Source: Zelopaecilomyces penicillatus
Taxonomy: Eukaryota; Ascomycota; Sordariomycetes; Hypocreales; Pseudodiploosporaceae
Length of the DNA stretch: 64,000 bases
Direction: 5' to 3'
NCBI GenBank assembly: GCA_005765155.1
Contig: VCCP01000005.1
Coordinates: 1,612,001-1,676,000 of the forward strand
Part shown: positions 12,617 to 23,380 of the stretch, piece by piece
Position numbering within the stretch: the first letter of the stretch is position 1
How the letters are laid out: each line of letters begins with the position of its first letter
The notes under the pieces: model-generated
What the model was told of the DNA's origin: nothing
The model's input: only the letters and a program-made list of their open reading frames with translations
Database searches by the model: none
Made by a program: the position numbers and the translations under genes

Positions 12617-13932
12617 GATTCTGGTACTGGTTCTGGTTCATCTAGGCCGAAAATACCACTGTTTCTTTTTTTCATTTAGCCATATTATATGAGTTGTCAA
12701 GAGAATATCCAGAAGAAGAAGAAGAAGAAGAACATCAAGGAGAACGACGCAGCTGCCGACCAGCGTACACTGAGTCCATTATTTGTAAGTCAAAGGCAGA
12801 ATGTGTAAATATCACAAACAGGTCTATTAACAATGCTAATCCAATGAAGAAGCATTTGCCTGCATCGGCACAATGCTGCAAGGCACCGGTAGTGGTGGTG
12901 AGGTTTAAGGTTTGGCTGGTAATATTGTCCGATTTGGGTTTGATATTGTTCTGCAGCACTGGCCTGCGTCAATGGACCGTGACAAAGTGTCAAGGGTGCG
13001 AAATCCGGTAACCGATCGTATGCACGACATTTCAAGATAGCCGTTGAGCTAGACTATAATAGTCTGAAGGAGACACTGGCCAGTAGTTGATCATATTGCT
13101 TAAGTTAAAGGTGCTGTTGGTTCAAGCTGGTCTCAGGTTTGATCAATGTGGCTCTGTGTGGCGATAGCTCGCGGTCTCTAGTCCGATGTGGTGCGCTGAG
13201 TCGTCTGTTAGGTATGGGAGAAAGAATGTTTGTGTACAAGCGAAGCCTTATTCTCATTGAAAACGCCTACGACAATGAGGCTTGGCATCTAGCATTACCT
13301 TTGAAGCTGCGTTGCCATCACTTTTGGTGGCGCTCGTCGGTTCATGAGGGCAAACAACCACCCATACTAGTGACAGCTGCAGACTTTCGAGCCAAAAAAA
13401 AACCGAGAGTCTCTGATTGTCTTCAAAGCTTTGTGATTAGATAAGTAGAATTACTTTTTTGCTATAGCAGCAAAATGAGGCTTCGAATGTGTCATATTAT
13501 GGCCGGTTTGGACAACTCGTCGAGGAGGCCCATCTCCAGGAAGAAGGTCTTGGAAGGCTGCAACATGCCTGTCTCAGTTTCTTGAGCAGACCAAAAGACA
13601 ACATTAAATAAATGTGACAAACTTCAGTTTTCACTCAGCCGCGGATTATTGATGGCTTTTTGAGGGTTATCTATGATGCATGGTGAAGACACAAGGAGTG
13701 CAGGTTGCAAGTTACAAGTTACAATCACTGACACACCCGGTAACAAGTAACCACAGTGTGCACCACAGTGTTAATCCATCGCATGCACTATGCGCTGATA
13801 TCATTGCCCCTCCATTTTTGGAGGTTTTGTTGCCCCACGTTTTGCACATTTTGCGATCGCAACTCGACATTATCCGACACTTCCTACTTCCCTTTGTAGC
13901 GTAACAGAAGACGCAATCAAAAATCCTCCAAG
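12617..13932. other. Divergent intergenic region
   Basis: About 1.3 kb between the ABC transporter start (minus) and the PBDC1 start (plus). It holds a GAA repeat near the ABC start. Short open frames here have no coding character. No RNA gene seen. Confidence 0.6.
12711..12732. repeat. GAA/TTC trinucleotide repeat
   Basis: About seven GAA units on the plus strand, i.e. a TTC pyrimidine tract about 95-115 nt upstream of the ABC transporter ATG. It probably lies in its promoter or 5' UTR. Confidence 0.8.
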
Positions 13933-14702
13933 ATGGATCCCATGGATAGCATGAGCATGGGCGGTGGCCCTCTGCCCAAGGGCATGAAGGCCGAGGACAC
14001 CGTCAACATGGAGGATGTGCGTCCATTCTCGCCTCCCAACCCATCCTAACTGCTGGTTGTTCTCCAGACAAAGTGCTAACGCAAGGTTTCCCCCTCTGGC
14101 AGATGGAGAAACAGTTTGCTGTCAAAGGTACGCCGGTAACCCAAATTCCCCCTCAGGTAGCACATATGTTCTTCGTCTTACCGGTAGCACCAAAGTCGTC
14201 CAGCACATGCAAACATACTGGGCCATCCTGGAGAAGATGAAGGGATCAAGCCTGCGCCTGACCAAGATGGACGACGAAATCTATAACCACCTGAAAGAAG
14301 CCTTCCCCGAGTTCGACCCCGCAGCTATTGTCGATGAGGACGAGATGAAGAGCAAATCCGGCAAGGAGAGGTGGCGGGCGTTCATGATGACATACGAGAA
14401 GAAGGTCGAGGACTACAACTTCGGCACCATGGTCCGCAATAATGTCAAGGCCGAGTATGAGGAGGACACAACCATTTTCGGTAGGGGATGCCAGCATAGG
14501 AGTTAATCATGTTCCAAATTTCGCTGACCGCAGGTAGTTCCTCGCATGCAATTCTATGCTATTGAGATTGCAAGGTAATGACAAACCCTAGACTGGTTTG
14601 CGCTCCTGTCGCAGCTGCTGACATGATGCAAATAGAAACCGCCACGGCTTGAACGACTGGATATACGAGAAGGCGCAGGCGGAAAAGGCCGCTCGCAAAT
14701 AA
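13933..14702 (+). CDS. PBDC1: PBDC1/Ypl225w family protein (eEF1A chaperone family)
   Basis: Five exons: 13933..14016, 14103..14127, 14196..14480, 14538..14574 and 14636..14702; 165 residues. The assembled protein reads NMED-MEKQFAVK-VVQHMQTYW, then LRLTKMDDEIYNHLKEAFPEFD, KERWRAFM, KVEDYNFGTMVR, RMQFYAIEIARNRHGLNDWIYEK, matching the PBDC1 domain from end to end at normal length. Yeast Ypl225w is reported to assist co-translational folding of eEF1A, so a cytosolic translation-chaperone role is expected. The 25-nt second exon is unusually small. Its downstream intron (14128..14195) is read as ending in AAG; the alternative CCG/GTAACC donor with a CAG acceptor just before CACATG gives the same length but GTP instead of VVQ and fits the family less well. 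Confidence 0.9.
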
Positions 14703-15427
14703 AATAATTAAAATCAAATAGAATCAAGTTTCAAGTAACGTTGCTCGAGTTATCTCCGGTGAACCTGTGGCACAAGAAGCCTGACCTGGGCAGACGGGGC
14801 GACTGAAGTGGTGGCTTTCGGGCCGCCATCTGCCGTCGGGAGGTGAGGTGAGACGGGGGATGGTGATTTGACATGATTCGACATGATGCAATACCAAGCA
14901 TGACGAGCATTATGAGGAGGCTTCTTCACGGCAGAAAGAGGAGGAGGGGGCGAAATGTCGGCACTTGGGGGGCTTTGAAGATGTCACTAGGGCCGGTCGA
15001 CGGGCGAGTCGAGATAGATTATAGCCTGGTCTGTTTGCTGTTTGCGCAGCCGGCGTCCAGTCATGAGGAACGTTTGCGGGTGTCACATGGGTGGGGGATG
15101 CGCAACCACCAGAGGCGCACCACACATACTCGTGATGACGCCAAAGTGAGCGACGAGTGAGATGATGGAAATCTGACCGTTTTTTTTCATAGTTCTTTTT
15201 ACACCAAAAAATATCTGTTGTCTGTTTCCTGCAGCATGCCGTCTTTTGTCATCTATCGCCCTTTTCCGACAACGCATCCGCCACTCCTCCACTTTTTTAA
15301 TCTATTTGTTGAGCCATGAGAGTAAACGAAAAACCACCAACCCTGAACTGACCTTTCTTCACCTTTGCATAGACATTCTGCGAAACACGGGCACGCCAAA
15401 AACTGACCGATGGCGTCAATATAATCA
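14703..15427. other. Intergenic region and likely 5' UTR of the next gene
   Basis: About 725 nt without convincing coding sequence. The right part probably contains the transcribed leader of the following gene, which ends in a strong GTAAGT donor at 15429. Confidence 0.55.
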
Positions 15428-17404
15428 AGTAAGTTTTATTTTCACACATATATACGTATAGTGGTGAAAAGGCGTACAGAAGCCTTCCACAAGAAAAAGA
15501 ATCATGGGAAAATAGAAAAAGAAAGGGAAAGACGAACAGCAAATAGGATGACATGGTCGGGCTCTGACCCTCTTATCTATATCGTCTAAATAAAAAAGGA
15601 ATCTAAGGCATTTATACTAATAATCATCCAGTGGATGGCAAGACAAACCTCGAGAGGCGAAAATCCAAAGTGGAGCGAGTTCGACGGCGGTTACCATCGA
15701 ATGCAACATCAGCAACAGCATCAACAGGTCCAGGCCCGGTTCGAACAAGAGCCTCATGCAGCGGCGAACAAGTGCGCAGACAGGCACTTCCGCCATGGGA
15801 TCGCACCGTTGATGTCGTCTACCATAAACGCAAACACACTGAGAAGCGGTCAAGCCCAGCAGCAGCTGCCTTTGAATCATCCCTAAATAGATTTACTTCA
15901 GAACGACGACGAAAGGTTTGCCCGCGGAAAACAGCAGTGCCTGAGAAGAGCTCACTCCTCTCTTCGCTACCCGCTACGACTAGATTCCTTATTTTTCAAC
16001 ATGTCGTTGCGGCGCATCGTGTGTCGACGAAACCGATTACCTTGAACCGAGCTTGCTTCAACAGAGATTGCTGGGAGCAGACGGACTTTATCACGCTCGA
16101 AGATGCGCTCAAACCACTATGGCCGTACATGAGCGTCTCGTATGGCTTTTACACAGATGTGCTGTTGACATTTCTTTCGGAAAATACGTTTCATGCTACG
16201 TTTTCTCCCTTTGTGAACTCGAGGCTAAACCCGCTTTCTACCACCTGGCTGAATAAGTATGGCATGTTTATGCGTTCTATTATTATTGAAGTCGACATGA
16301 CTAGGCTGGGTCTTGGTCCGGGACTCAGTGCGGCAAGACTGCTCCCTGGACTGGAGCAGATGGAGGGTCTGCTGCGGAATTTTAGTCTGACGCAAGCGAC
16401 GAGAGATAAGACGGCGCCGTTGGAGAGCTTGATACTTCTCTGTAGAAGATTTTACGGAAGAAGAGGGAGTCAGGATGTTCCGGAGTCGAGAGCTTCCCAG
16501 GCTGGGCAATCTAGTCGTGCTAGCTCTCATAGTATTCGCAGTCAGAAGTCAGAGGCTGCCTCTTCTATTGAGGAAGCCAGCGGGATTTCAGTATCGGGTC
16601 AATCTGATGATACCCGGGCAACCTCACCAGATACGTTCGTTTTACCTCCTCACATTTACTTCCCTATCATCCTTAAAAGAAACTATAACTAATCATTGCA
16701 TTACCAGCGACGGCCCAGGACATGCCAAGAAACTCTCTAGTCTCGCCGGAGTATCCAACATTCGCACCAGCATATCATGCGATCAGCAGAACTTTCTTCA
16801 CTGTCCAGATACACACCTCCTCATTTGCAACCATATCCTCCGCCTACGCGGCCTCGTTGATTCGATCCGCATGTGCGGTTTTAGTGAATTATATACACAC
16901 CAATTCATCACCACCTTATTCCCATCCGCGCGCAACCATCCAGCGCGAGAACACTCCTACCGAGTCGCACCATCTGCAGTGTGGCCAAGGCTCCCAGCCC
17001 AGAGATCTTGGCTAGACGCCGGCAATGGCCTTTTCTTTTTAGACGACCACGATACTCCAAATCAGGTCGTGGAAGGTATCCATTGGACGATGCTTCCAGA
17101 AGGCCCCGTTCAGCTACCACCACCTATTATCGAAAGCAACGGCATGTTATCTTTACCGAGATATGCCTCCCAGAGCCAGACTCAAGCGACAAGAAGAAGA
17201 AATACAGTTAGTTCGGGCGCAAGCGTCCCAGATAGAAGAAGATCCATCTTGGTTTACGGACAAGACGCAGACTCGCTGAATAGCATAAAGCATATACGAA
17301 GTGATGAGAGATCCAAGATTCAAAGGTTGCTGGAGAAATACGGAGGCGCGGGTAGAGTCAAGGCGAAGAAGGTGACTACCGCGCAGGCGAACACCACGGC
17401 CTAG
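15428..17404 (+). CDS. Conserved fungal protein of unknown function; start codon assembled by splicing
   Basis: The long open frame from 15632 has no ATG for more than 160 codons. A donor GTAAGT at 15429 and a TACTAAT branch site plus CCAG acceptor ending at 15631 would remove 203 nt and join A (15428) to TG (15632), creating ATG GAT GGC AAG exactly in frame. The model is 15428, 15632..16634 and 16708..17404, giving 566 residues. The second intron has a weak GTTCGT donor and a good CTAAT branch site. The protein has a basic N-terminus, a middle with SLPATTRFLIFQHV and LNRACFNRDCWEQ followed by LKPLWPYMSVSYG, FSPFVNSRLNPLSTTWLNKYG and LCRRFYG, a low-complexity Ser/Arg segment, then HLLICNHILRLRGLVDSIRMCGF. 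The SLP..RFLIFQHV start recalls F-box-like proteins of Pezizomycotina, but I do not recognise a named domain. No signal peptide or membrane segment. Confidence 0.7.
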
Positions 17405-17825
17405 ATTTAGATACACAGAACGCGAGAGCTGAACGAGGATAGAGAGAAGAGGTTATGAGACATGAGACACGCAACAGACACCTAGCAGACTGAGCCAAGA
17501 CTCGTCTATAGCACAAGGGGCAACCCTTATTATGATTAGAGGCTTCAACATTCTTCATTGAATCTCATGAGTAGTCTTAGTTAACTTGCTTTATAAATGC
17601 CAATTGAATTCATTTGTATGTCCACATGCCAAACCACTGGCTCCAGCGGAATATTCACAGGTAGCTTTCCCCTTGGAAAAAAATTAAATGCCCTTCACCA
17701 AAGTGAAATAATAGAACGCCTTAAAATGCACCTCCCGAGTGAACGTAGCCAAGACGAAAATAAAATAAAAATTACTTCTTTTGCAGTGACTAATTTCCAG
17801 TTTGGTTAGCAAACAATTTTTTTTA
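17405..17825. other. Convergent intergenic spacer
   Basis: AT-rich spacer of about 420 nt between the unknown protein (plus) and the MFS transporter (minus). Nothing beyond 3' UTR sequence seen. Confidence 0.55.
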
Positions 17826-19727
17826 TTACCAAATGGGACGTGAAGAGCTCTTCACATCACCGCACACTTGAGATCCCGGGGTTAGGTTGTAACTTACAAT
17901 AGCCACTTTGCTCTTTGATCGAATCCGTTCACCGAAAAACACCAAAATCCAGGGAATAAACGTGAGCGCTGTCGCGATGGCGCCCAGCATGCCTCCAGCT
18001 CCCCTGATGCCCAGGTTCTTGAACATGAGCTGCGTAATAAGCGGAAAGTTGCCGCCCAGCGCGTTCCTGCAGAAGCTTTGCGCTGCCAGAGCTGACGAAG
18101 CGTAGATGTGATATGTGTCGGTAAGATAGTTGAAAGTGGCCAGATACACCGAGTAGATGCCCCACGTCGCCAATCCGAGGCCGATGGCTGTCGCATAGCC
18201 GTGCGTGTCCTTGGAGCCCAAGAAGGCGACGAAGAGCCCAATGGGCAGCAGCATGGCGGTGATACAAGTAAAGTAAAGTCTTGCCTCGGGCGCTTCAGCG
18301 GGGAAGTTCTCCCTCATAAAGGCCCAGAACTTGGAGTCTGTATATTGCGACGAGCCGTCTCTCTTGCACTGCCACTGCGGGTGCTTCAAGAGGCTATTCT
18401 GTGCGACACCCACAGCTGTCGCAACCGCTGAGGCGATCATCATAGCCACGTATACGCGGCTTGACAAGTTGAAATCCTTGCCATAGATATAGGGCACAAC
18501 CGAGAACGAGAGGTAAAGCACGCCCCATGAGAAGGCTGCCCAGAGGGAGAAGCAAAAGATGACAGGCTCGGTGCAGAGCAGATAAAAGGGTCGCCGAATG
18601 GATGTCGAGATAATCTGCGCCACAGCAGCGCGCTTCTCGTCGTCCTTGACCACCCATCTTGTACGGCGCAGCTGAGGCTGGAGTGCTTTAAAGGTGCCCG
18701 TCAAGGGGGTGGTGGAATCCTCATCGGGAATGGCCGTGATCGACGTGACACTCGATGAAGCCGAAACAAAACTGGCAGGGTTACCAGTAATCGAAAGTCC
18801 ATATACGCCACGCTTCTCAAGCTCATCATACCAATCATTCAACTTCTTCGCCTTCCTGGATAGCAACACCGGTGCACGGCTCTCCTTGAAGAAACTGATA
18901 AACGACAACACCAGCACGCCATTCATAATAACCTGGACCCAAAAGCACCATTTCACCGCTCTGGTGGTCTCGCCCAGTGTATGGATTAATGCAGACGACA
19001 CAAATGGCCCGGCGCTGGTGCCGGCCAACACAACGCCGCTGAATAGCGCCATAGGAGTGTTTCTCTCATGGTTCTCCCACAAGTCTGCTAAAACGCCGCC
19101 GACGACGGCGCTGAAGACCGAGGCCCCAATACCGAGGATAAATCTGCAAATCAACATACCTGCCAGGTTCGTGACGACCGAGCAAGCCGCCTGAAAAGAG
19201 ACAAAAACGATGCCGGCAATAACAAAGATGGGGTAACGACCCCAGATTTCGGATATGGGAGCTAGCGCCATGGGCCCAAGAGCAAATCCGAGGGTAAATG
19301 TGGTCATGCCAACCAGCACTGCCAGACGAGAAATGCCAAACTCCTCGGCCAGAATGGGTGCCGGCGGCGAGTAGGCTCCCGCCGTATAGGCCGTCATAAA
19401 GGATGCCACGCACGACAGTACAAGAAGGACGCTTTTACGGGCGCCGCTCCATTTCAGAGGTGAGATGTATGCCCGCAAGTCTGGGCATGATGGCAGCTGT
19501 TCGCCATTAGAATGGTTGGCCCAAAGGGTAGCTGGTGGCAGCGGCAGCTCGGTATCGAATGTAAGGTTAAGGTAGGTGATTGGGCTGTTGGTGTCGAGGC
19601 CTGCTGACGTGGGTTTCTCGTTCAAGGCATCTGTATGCATTGCGTCTCGAGACTCATCGCCAACCGTCATATTATCGGGTCGCTTCTCACAAGAACCAGC
19701 TTGGTCCATGTGCTTCAATGCCATCAT
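17826..19727 (-). CDS. MFS transporter, DHA1 drug:H+ antiporter family
   Basis: Single exon. The frame extends to 19862, but the ATG at 19727 (MMALKHMDQAG) is preferred, giving 633 residues, because the upstream 45 codons look like leader sequence and an AT-rich TATA-like stretch lies near 19806-19813. A hydrophilic N-terminus of about 100 residues precedes twelve predicted membrane segments. The loop after TM2 reads ISEIWGRYPIF, the DHA1 form of the MFS loop 2-3 motif; FILGIGASVFSAVVGGVLADLW and SGVVLAGTSAGPF follow, as in the fungal TPO/FLU1-like drug and polyamine exporters. A cytosolic loop with Ser/Thr-rich sequence separates the two six-helix halves. Plasma-membrane efflux driven by protons is expected; the substrate cannot be read from the sequence. 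No biosynthetic genes lie beside it. Confidence 0.9.
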   Translation of the reverse strand: MMALKHMDQAGSCEKRPDNMTVGDESRDAMHTDALNEKPTSAGLDTNSPITYLNLTFDTELPLPPATLWANHSNGEQLPSCPDLRAYISPLKWSGARKSVLLVLSCVASFMTAYTAGAYSPPAPILAEEFGISRLAVLVGMTTFTLGFALGPMALAPISEIWGRYPIFVIAGIVFVSFQAACSVVTNLAGMLICRFILGIGASVFSAVVGGVLADLWENHERNTPMALFSGVVLAGTSAGPFVSSALIHTLGETTRAVKWCFWVQVIMNGVLVLSFISFFKESRAPVLLSRKAKKLNDWYDELEKRGVYGLSITGNPASFVSASSSVTSITAIPDEDSTTPLTGTFKALQPQLRRTRWVVKDDEKRAAVAQIISTSIRRPFYLLCTEPVIFCFSLWAAFSWGVLYLSFSVVPYIYGKDFNLSSRVYVAMMIASAVATAVGVAQNSLLKHPQWQCKRDGSSQYTDSKFWAFMRENFPAEAPEARLYFTCITAMLLPIGLFVAFLGSKDTHGYATAIGLGLATWGIYSVYLATFNYLTDTYHIYASSALAAQSFCRNALGGNFPLITQLMFKNLGIRGAGGMLGAIATALTFIPWILVFFGERIRSKSKVAIVSYNLTPGSQVCGDVKSSSRPIW

Positions 19728-21484
19728 AGAGGGGAAGGTTGCGGCAGGACGTTGAAGAAGCTGGATATTACATGGAGCGAGAACATCGGGGTTCCGAATC
19801 GACTTTAATATAAGACAGAAAAGAGAGTGGATAGGGCAGGGATGGCATGCAAAATCAACCACCAGTCATTTGCAAGACAGATTCCATGGGGATGTCTTCG
19901 CACAAACAAAGGGCTGTCAAGGGCAATCGCCCTGTCTTAAGCCTACCCAGACGAATGGGCCTAAGTGCCTCGGAATGGCGCATTTGGGGGCCCGGTGGGC
20001 GGCTCAACGGGAATGGCAAAGAACGGTTAACATGTTGGTGACTGCGTCAACATTGCTATAGGCCATCATTTCCTCCTAACAAGGTTTGAGATGGGTCGGC
20101 AAGACCCGCCAAACCTATGACGCGAGAGCATGCCTACATGGGTAGGATGAGATCTTAGCCGGATGGGGGGTTTTGCCGGGAAACCCCCCACCGTTGCACT
20201 GCCAAGGGACCTTAGCGTTGTCATAAAATTCAAAAGGAGAAAAAAGGAAAAATTGTTTCTCGATCCTGGATTCTGGTTTAATGGCGCTGGCCTGGTCGCT
20301 AAAAGGGAGCAATGAAGGCTTTCCGTTAGATGATACTCTAGTTTTTGGCTGGAAAGACCAAGTTATCACTGATAGACCGAGGGAGGGCGAGGCACTAATT
20401 CAAAGCTCCGAAAAGGAGGAATTCATCGGGAACCCTCAATGAAGCCAAAGACATGACAAAGGGGGGGCTAAACTTGAAAGATGGCGTCGGCTGGTTTGGT
20501 TAGTTACTCCCCTTGCCTTCACAAATCCGCTAATTGGCACCCAATCGCCAAGGTTGTGGCGGAAATAAGCTGCGGGCATAGGAAGGCCCGGCAGGTGAGG
20601 GTGTGCTTCTCTCATGTGCATTGCCTTGCAGTTTGTTTTCACTGCCATTCACTACCATTCGCTTGCTTCGCATGGCAATTGAAACGTCCTGGTTTGTGGA
20701 GAAGGAAGAAATGCAACAATGCAATTGTTGTTCAGATACGAAGTACGAGGTAGGTATTCGACCCTGGTGGAACCTGGCCTGCCTGGGGTGTCATCTCCCT
20801 ATCGTTGCCATGCCACGTGATGGTCCACTGCAGCAAACTGCCGACCTGTCTTGCTTCACTCCTTCACTCCTGTCAAAAGCTGTCCTGAGACAGGCAGTTT
20901 CCATCAAAAGATGTTCTGAGACAGAGGGGAAGAGCCCAAACAGCTCCATACGGTAATAGAAAAGTCCATATTGTTTTCAGCTTCATCGTCATTTCTCGTC
21001 TGGCAGTGATCAGATAAAAATGCATTTTTATTTCCGACTAAGCCCGCTGTGGCGTGATGATCCGTGACGCCAAACAGCCCCCAATAGTCTGATTTCACAA
21101 ACTTGCTTCCGGCCAACCATTGTAAAATGGCGTACAACCTCCGAGCCTGGCGAGCACTAGGGTTGTAAAAAGCACACTGGCTGACTGTGCAGTGAGGCCC
21201 TACAGGCTACAACCACTCACTTCTCAGCGCCACACTATCTGCAATGCAATGGCCCTATTGTCTCGGAATGCCGCTAATCGGTTCTCTGGCTCTTTGTCTC
21301 TCGTCGGCGTTTATCAACAGTTACTTGCTTGACTTGGTATCTATCAGTGGCTAGGCTAGGGTCGACATACGCGACAAGTTAGCCAGCGATACCCTTTGAA
21401 TACCATACTTCCACACACGTGCATACGGTTTCTTGCGTTGCATGAAATTGAAACATGCTGACTGGGGTTCTCACTTTATTTTCT
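19728..21484. other. Intergenic region upstream of the MFS gene
   Basis: About 1.75 kb between the MFS start (minus) and the end of the next minus-strand gene. Apart from a perfect GC-rich hairpin (20164..20190), I see no coding or RNA feature. Several short frames on both strands lack any protein signature. Confidence 0.55.
20164..20190. repeat. Perfect inverted repeat, 10-bp arms, 7-nt loop
   Basis: TGGGGGGTTT is followed by TGCCGGG and then AAACCCCCCA, a perfect reverse complement. It lies about 440-460 nt upstream of the MFS ATG and could form a cruciform or serve as a symmetrical protein-binding site. Confidence 0.8.
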
Positions 21485-22579
21485 TTAATGCCCCGGATCA
21501 ACGTTGCAAGAGGCCGTCGGGGTCGGAGGGATCACTGGCTCAGCTGCGACTTCAACAGGTACCTCATTCACCGAGACATAAGACATTACGGCATCAGAGA
21601 CATGGGCTGGTCTGCTCCAGGAACTTGGTGACTGCTCTTGGGCCGTTGTTGGACACGGCTGGGCAGCCAACTCCCTCGGCTCTAGCGGTTTGTTTTCAAG
21701 CTCGACTGGCAACTGCTCGATTGGTCGACCCGAATCGCCGAAGCGATCATGTGCCCATGATGCTTCTGGCAATCGGGTAGGCCTTTGTCGTATTTGTCGC
21801 CGACGCCGGATTGCCAAAAATGCAAGTGTGAAGAGAACGCCTATAATTCCTAGGCAGCTTCCGATTGCAATGCCTACGATTGAACCTGGATTGAGTGGAT
21901 GATCATCTGAAGCTGGCACTGGTTCTGAACTGGACGGCGCGACTTGCCCAGCACTCGATATTGACGCAGTGGGCGTTTTTATGTCGGAAGTGCTTGATAG
22001 GACTCTGGTTTTGGGAGGTGTGCTCGTAATTGGCATCAACGTGGGTATGTCTGACGGCAGATCATCTTCATCATCTTCTCCATTACCAGGCTTGAGGTCC
22101 ACGCTCCTCCATCGAATCTCGAATGCCGGGGCGGACAGCACAGTTTCGTCAAACTTTGTTGTAGCAAATCTCTGATTACTCGCCTCATTGTTGCAGCTAT
22201 AGCCCCTTTGGTTTCTGTCAGCGTCTCATTCTGTTTAGGCCTTGTTTCTCCAGATAGCCCGACGAAATAAATGAGACAACGGGGTACTGGTTGGTCTTAC
22301 GCACGATGGTATGCATTTAACTGCTGTCTCGCCTTCTCGTAGAGGCCAATCATCTGTCCCGAAAGAGCTCATCGTGCACATGGCATGGTATCCAGAGAAA
22401 CACTCCCCTGGTGAGTAAATGCCCCCTCTTCTCCAAAAGTCTAGACCGCCCGGGAGTCTGCAATTATCTATGTCGTTGACGAGGACTGGGGCGGGGCATG
22501 GAATTGCCTTGATGGTCATTGGCATGTACGGCACCACCATGGTGCCACTCGATAGAGTGCTCACAGCCATATTGCCCAT
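21485..22579 (-). CDS. Single-pass membrane protein with Cys-rich ectodomain and Ser/Thr-rich stalk
   Basis: Two exons, 22579..22305 and 22214..21485, with a 90-nt phase-2 intron (GTGCGT donor, GACAG acceptor); 334 residues. The N-terminal half carries the pattern IYSPGECFSGYHAMC ... AVKCIPS-NQRGYSC, resembling fungal surface proteins with an SPG-C-P-SGY ... CCPSGY-C motif. A Ser/Thr/Pro-rich segment follows, then one membrane span at about residues 203-226 (NPGSIVGIAIGSCLGIIGVL), a stop-transfer run of arginines and a cytosolic tail of about 105 residues. The architecture resembles Mid2/WSC-type cell-wall stress sensors, but no WSC domain is present. No N-terminal signal peptide is visible, which is common in this group. 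Function is inferred from layout only. Confidence 0.8.
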
Positions 22580-23380
22580 CAAGTCCTGCTACTTTTTTCG
22601 GTTTCTGCGATGCTGCTAGCCTTATATGTGGAATGGTGGCTTTGATACGCCGATATCTAGTTCGGCTCGATTTCACGATAGGTCGACTCTGATGCTTTCT
22701 CAGTCTTCAAAAGCAACATTGGACAGACTGGAAGAAGGAAAAAAGGGCATACGTTGCTGCAAGTCTCAACCATTCTTACTCTTCTGCGTCAGACAGTTCC
22801 GCTTTTTGGGTTTGTGGCCGGAGAGGACAAACAAGCGAACCGAAGAATGTTTGTCAATGTCGGCAGTTGCAGCGGAAAAGGATGGTTCCTTCCTCTCTTG
22901 TGTCTTGCCACAGGTGATTAGCAGTATCACCACCAGGCCATTTGCTACAAACTCAATCCCTTCTTCTCTCAATTCAACTAACTCTTGCGCCATTTGCCTC
23001 TAATTCTTCAGGTTGGAATGTGAAATATAGTTCAGCACTAGAATACTGCACTCTAGCTTGACTGCAGAGGGAGTGGCATGGAATGTCCTACGAGTAGTAG
23101 CTGCATTGTTCGAAGACATGACTATATCTTCGTAGGGCATCAGTGTACTAATTTTCTTTATCCTGCAACAGGTCTCTCAATAGCCTGTGATTCACCTCTC
23201 TCCTGGTTTACTTTGTTATCCGACACGTGTAACCTCATTTGTGGCTCTCGCCCTTGATTGGTGAGTCATTGTTTCATGGCTTTGCCCATTGTAGTACAAG
23301 CATGGCTCCAGCGTTGTTATAATCCTGGGGAAAACAGCGCTTCGCAAGCAGAGAACCTACTAAACAACAAGGGAGCCACT
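22580..23380. other. Intergenic region
   Basis: About 800 nt between two minus-strand genes. It should contain the promoter of the Cys-rich membrane protein. No gene seen; the small open frames have no signature. Confidence 0.55.
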
